Part shown: one piece after another, positions 60,932 through 64,000 of the stretch | Position numbering within the stretch: the first letter of the stretch is position 1 | Layout of the letters: every line of letters begins with the position of its first letter | DNA from: JABMQB01 sp964575025 | GTDB taxonomy: Bacteria; Bacteroidota; Bacteroidia; Bacteroidales; Prolixibacteraceae | Reading direction: 5' to 3' | Assembly (NCBI GenBank): GCA_964575025.1 | Contig: CAZNPV010000001.1 | Coordinates: 124,001-188,000, forward strand | Length of the DNA stretch: 64,000 bases | Program-made: the position numbers and the translations under genes | Notes under the pieces: model-generated | The model's input: only the letters and a program-made list of their open reading frames with translations | What the model was told of the DNA's origin: nothing | Database searches by the model: none

Positions 60932-62695
60932 GTGAGAATAAATGATACAACTATTCGTATTGGTCTTATAAGAAGGCTGCCCTTAATTGTGAATGCATTT
61001 GCACTCCTGGCAATTATTTACGAATTAGGATTTGAAAGTCAGCCGGTCTAAAACCAGTTTTTGCAAAACATTTACATTCTTTCGTTACTATCTGGTGCCG
61101 TTTCAATAACGGGAAGATACTTTTTTGAGAAAACCAGGCCAACACTAAAAATAGTAGCATTCGATGTTTTTCTGGTATTGCTTTCCGCTTTCCTCCTACT
61201 TATACATTTTGGAATGGCAGAGAACCTTGCCCCCTCTTTTTTAAGCCACACAGGTTGGCTCAGATTAATTGTAGTTTTCATTTTCCTGCGTGAATTTATG
61301 GCGTTGAAAGTAAATTTTAAATGGGCATTGGTAAATCCGGCACAATTGTTTATACTAAGTTTTTTGGCTTTAATCATTTCAGGTTGCTTTTTTCTTCTTC
61401 TTCCCAATGCAACGCACTCGGGCATTTCGCTCATAGATGCGCTTTTTACGTCCACCAGTGCTGTTTGTGTAACAGGCCTTATTGTAGTTGAAACAGGCAG
61501 TTATTTTACACTTTTCGGTCAGATTGTTATCATTTCGCTGGTGCAGGCAGGTGGTTTGGGAATTATGACTTTTGCAAGCTATTTCGGCTATTTTTTCAAA
61601 GGTTCTTCTTCTTTTAAAAAACAACTGGTGTTGAGCGAATTTACCTGGTCGGGTAAATTGGGGGAAGTGTTTTCCATGCTCAAAAGAATTATCATGATCA
61701 CCCTTTTAATTGAGGTTGCAGGAACTGTTCTTGTTTTTTTAAGCTTAAACAAAGAAGTTTTTCCGGCGCAGTTTGACCGGATATTTTTTTCGGTTTTTCA
61801 CTCCGTTTCAGGCTTTTGCAATGCAGGCTTTTCCACCTTGCAGGACAGTTTGTTTTCTTATGATTTTCGCAATAATTATTCGCTGCATCTTATTATTGCT
61901 TCCCTTTTTATAATGGGCGGATTGGGATTTCCCATTGTGTTTAACCTGCTGAAATATTTAAAAAATAAACTGATCAATGGTGTACTTCATTTACTGAAGA
62001 AAAAACACAGTCATTTGCCCTGGATTTTAAATATCAATACCCGCATTGTTTTGTTGACTACGCTGATTTTAATTGTTGCAGGTACCGTTCATTTTTTCAT
62101 TTTTGAATACAACAACACCCTTGCAGAGCACAACCTGTGGGGAAAAATAGTATCTTCTTTTTTTGGTGCTGTTACTCCACGTACTGCCGGATTTAACACC
62201 ACCGATACCGCAAACCTTGGTATTCCTGTAGTTTTAATGCTGCTTTTTTTAATGTGGGTGGGAGCTTCTCCGGCATCCACAGGGGGTGGAATAAAAACCA
62301 GTACGTTAGCTTTGGCGGTGCTCAATTTTTTGTCAGTGGCAAGAGGTAAAAAGCGCCAGGAAATTTTTAGACGTGAAATCTCCCAGATTTCCGTTAACAG
62401 GGCTTTTTCGATTGTTTTTTTATCGGTACTTGTCATATCAGTGTCTGTATTCGGTGTTTTATGGTTCGAAAAAGACAAAGAGATACTCGATGTTGCATTT
62501 GAATGTGTTTCTGCATTCAGCACAGTAGGTTTAAGCAGGGGAATTACGGCGGACTTGAGCAGTTACAGCAAATTCATATTAATTTTGACCATGTTTGTTG
62601 GGAGGGTAGGAATGTTAACTGTGCTGATTGTTTTATTTTAAAAGGTTACCCGCTATAAATACCGTTACCCTACTGAAGATGTATTAATTAACTAA
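60932..62695 (+). pseudogene. trkH: trkH potassium transporter with two in-frame TAA codons
   Basis: The intact frame runs from a GTG at 60932 (an in-frame TAA at 60926 bars earlier starts) to TAA at 62693-62695, about 587 codons, the usual TrkH length in this phylum. It is broken by TAA at 61049-61051 (after SQPV) and at 62639-62641 (after VLIVLF). The sequence after each stop continues as TrkH: NQFLQNIYILS at the front and YKYRYPTEDVLIN at the end, the conserved C-terminus. The middle has intact pore loops (TSTSAVCVTGL, SGFCNAGFSTL, PRTAGFNTTD, SAFSTVGLSRG). A TTG at 61061 could restart a 526-residue form. trkA follows. Sequencing error, pseudogene or recoding are the options. Confidence 0.85.
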
Positions 62696-62705
62696 AAATT
62701 CCATT

Positions 62706-63422
62706 ATGAAGTTCATAATTATCGGTCTTGGCAATTTTGGAAGTACGCTGGCAGAAAAACTGACCAACATGGACCACGAAGTAATTGGGGTGGATAATCA
62801 AATGGAGAAGGTGGAAGCGATAAAGGACAAAATAAGTTTGGCTGTATGTTTAAACAGCAAAGATCCTGAATCATTAAACACGTTACCCCTGAAAAACTCA
62901 GATGCCGTAATTGTTTGTATTGGCGAAGACGAAGGGGCAAGTCTTATCACAACTGCCCATTTAAAAAGACTAAAGGTCCCCCGGTTAATCAGCCGTTCGG
63001 TTTCAACTATCCACGAAACCATTCTCGAGGCTATGGGAATAACTGAAATTGTGAAACCCGAGGAAGAATCTGCCATAAGGTGGGCACGAAGATTAACTTC
63101 CAGCGGTTTTCTCGATTCCTTTGAGCTGACAAGCGATTATTCGATAGTGGAAATGGTTGTTCCTGAAGAATTTACCGGAAAGACCATCGGGCAAATTGGG
63201 TTCAATAAAAATTATCATATTATTGTACTCACAACCATGAAGCAGGTAAAAGAACGAAATTTGATAGGAGCTTCAAAACTGGTTAAAAAGTTATATGGAA
63301 CGGCTACCGCCGAAACCGTTTTAAACGAAGGCGATGTAATGGTTATTTATGGTCACAAAAAAATATTCAACGGATTCCGGAAGAATAAACATCCGGGAAA
63401 AGATTTGAATAAAACAGGGTAG
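62706..63422 (+). CDS. trkA: Trk/Ktr potassium uptake regulatory protein (TrkA-N/TrkA-C)
   Basis: This 238-residue protein has a Rossmann motif GLGNFGSTLAEKL (7-19) followed by GVDNQMEKVE, the RCK/TrkA-N nucleotide site, and a C-terminal TrkA-C domain (about 140-220). Such subunits gate TrkH/KtrB channels with ATP, ADP or NADH. It starts 10 bp after the restored trkH stop and looks intact. If trkH is dead, this gene may serve another channel or be decaying. Confidence 0.93.
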   Translation: MKFIIIGLGNFGSTLAEKLTNMDHEVIGVDNQMEKVEAIKDKISLAVCLNSKDPESLNTLPLKNSDAVIVCIGEDEGASLITTAHLKRLKVPRLISRSVSTIHETILEAMGITEIVKPEEESAIRWARRLTSSGFLDSFELTSDYSIVEMVVPEEFTGKTIGQIGFNKNYHIIVLTTMKQVKERNLIGASKLVKKLYGTATAETVLNEGDVMVIYGHKKIFNGFRKNKHPGKDLNKTG

Positions 63423-63518
63423 TTCAGGATATAGCCATTCCATCTGAATCGTTGAACATGAACATAAAAAAATTAAACAAAATCAAATAAGTTTTGTAAA
63501 AAAATAGAAACCCAAAAA

Positions 63519-63947
63519 ATGATTGTTATGATGAAAATGAGAGAAATTTTTGCCGTATTGCTTTTTAGTGTGAGTGTGATAGCACTTTCTGCGTGTAGTT
63601 CAGGTCAGCAAAAGAAAAACAATGATGCTAAAGAACTGAAAAAAGAGGTAAGTGCTGAACTTCAGGAAAAACAAAGTAAAATGACACAAAGAGCCAATGA
63701 AAAGCTCGCTGATATCAATGAAAAAATAAAAGAGCTAAACAACAAGATCGAAAAACAAACTGAAGAACTGAGCGAAGAACAGCAAAAAGCACTTGATAAA
63801 CTTCAGGATAAACGTGTCCAGGTGAACGAACAATTAAACAATCTGAAAAATATTTCCATGGAAGAATGGGATGATTTCGAAACAACTTTTAAAGAAGATC
63901 TTGACAGTGTAATAATAATAGCAGATGATATTTTAGATAAATTTTAA
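63519..63947 (+). CDS. Small coiled-coil lipoprotein
   Basis: This 142-residue protein has a lipoprotein signal (lipobox LSAC near residue 26; the start may be Met1, 4, 5 or 7) and then a long charged helix rich in Lys, Glu and Gln (about 35-115) with coiled-coil periodicity, ending in an acidic segment. No domain is recognised. It stands 96 bp after trkA; the last 50 bases of the window beyond it hold no visible gene. Confidence 0.72.
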   Translation: MIVMMKMREIFAVLLFSVSVIALSACSSGQQKKNNDAKELKKEVSAELQEKQSKMTQRANEKLADINEKIKELNNKIEKQTEELSEEQQKALDKLQDKRVQVNEQLNNLKNISMEEWDDFETTFKEDLDSVIIIADDILDKF

Positions 63948-64000
63948 CTAAACGTGTTATTCAAATATTCAATTACTTTATCTTCACAAGGGCAAGCATA

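Overview
The window looks like a draft chromosome scaffold (one run of 100 N at 27126-27225) from an anaerobic member of the Bacteroidota, probably Bacteroidales. The reasons are two TonB-dependent receptors (one with a carboxypeptidase-like N-terminal domain), DUF4369/TlpA-type thioredoxin proteins, several start-proximal boxes of the form TAnnTTTG (the Bacteroidota -7 element), few Shine-Dalgarno sequences, and anaerobic gene types such as heterodisulfide-reductase-like proteins and a hydrogenase-system regulator. I found no rRNA, tRNA, CRISPR array, transposase or phage gene.

Region A (1-20899, all minus strand) is a dense run of about fifteen genes. From upstream to downstream it encodes a HELTH metallopeptidase/propeller/barrel protein, a lipoprotein, an ABCG-like exporter of about 1000 residues, an orphan NMT1-type solute-binding protein, a Cache-HAMP-SpoIIE phosphatase, an RsbW-like anti-sigma kinase, a STAS antagonist, a CstA transporter, two membrane-anchored proteins each with two solute-binding domains, a STAS protein with an unknown C-terminal domain, and a TrpXYZ-type ABC transporter (permease, ATPase, binding protein) followed by another binding lipoprotein that runs off the window. 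Spacing is mostly below 30 bp, with several overlaps. Six TrpX-type binding domains for one permease/ATPase pair, built around a complete partner-switching phosphorylation module, is the best candidate here for an undescribed nutrient-sensing system.

Region B (21053-28805, minus strand) holds an ECF sigma factor, its membrane anti-sigma factor, a PrsW-type intramembrane protease, a membrane protein ending in perfect 42-bp repeats, and a STAS protein fused to a kinase-like domain. The middle domain of that fusion appears related to the STAS-linked domain of region A. The 5' end of the repeat-protein gene is duplicated in front of the sigma gene. Across the gap lies a lipoprotein with two family-3 binding domains.

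Region C (29053-44753) is mixed metabolism: sulfatase, dicarboxylate symporter, TrmJ, a second ECF sigma/anti-sigma/adhesin-like operon ending in a strong terminator, a glycosyltransferase with a thioredoxin-like protein, an exported RraA-like protein, a cyclic-2,3-diphosphoglycerate-synthetase-like GTPase, and a DUF1846 protein.

Region D (42290-52627) carries uptake systems: a TonB receptor co-transcribed with a TM1266-type regulator, divergent from a NitT/TauT-type ABC transporter, then a His-rich membrane protein, a second TonB receptor, an MFS transporter and a methyltransferase. Region E (52658-64000) has class I aldolase, a Crp/Fnr regulator divergent from a seven-gene sulfur/electron-transfer operon (DsrE, TusA, MvhD, two HdrA, winged helix, QmoC-like), and a Trk potassium system whose trkH reading frame carries two in-frame TAA codons.
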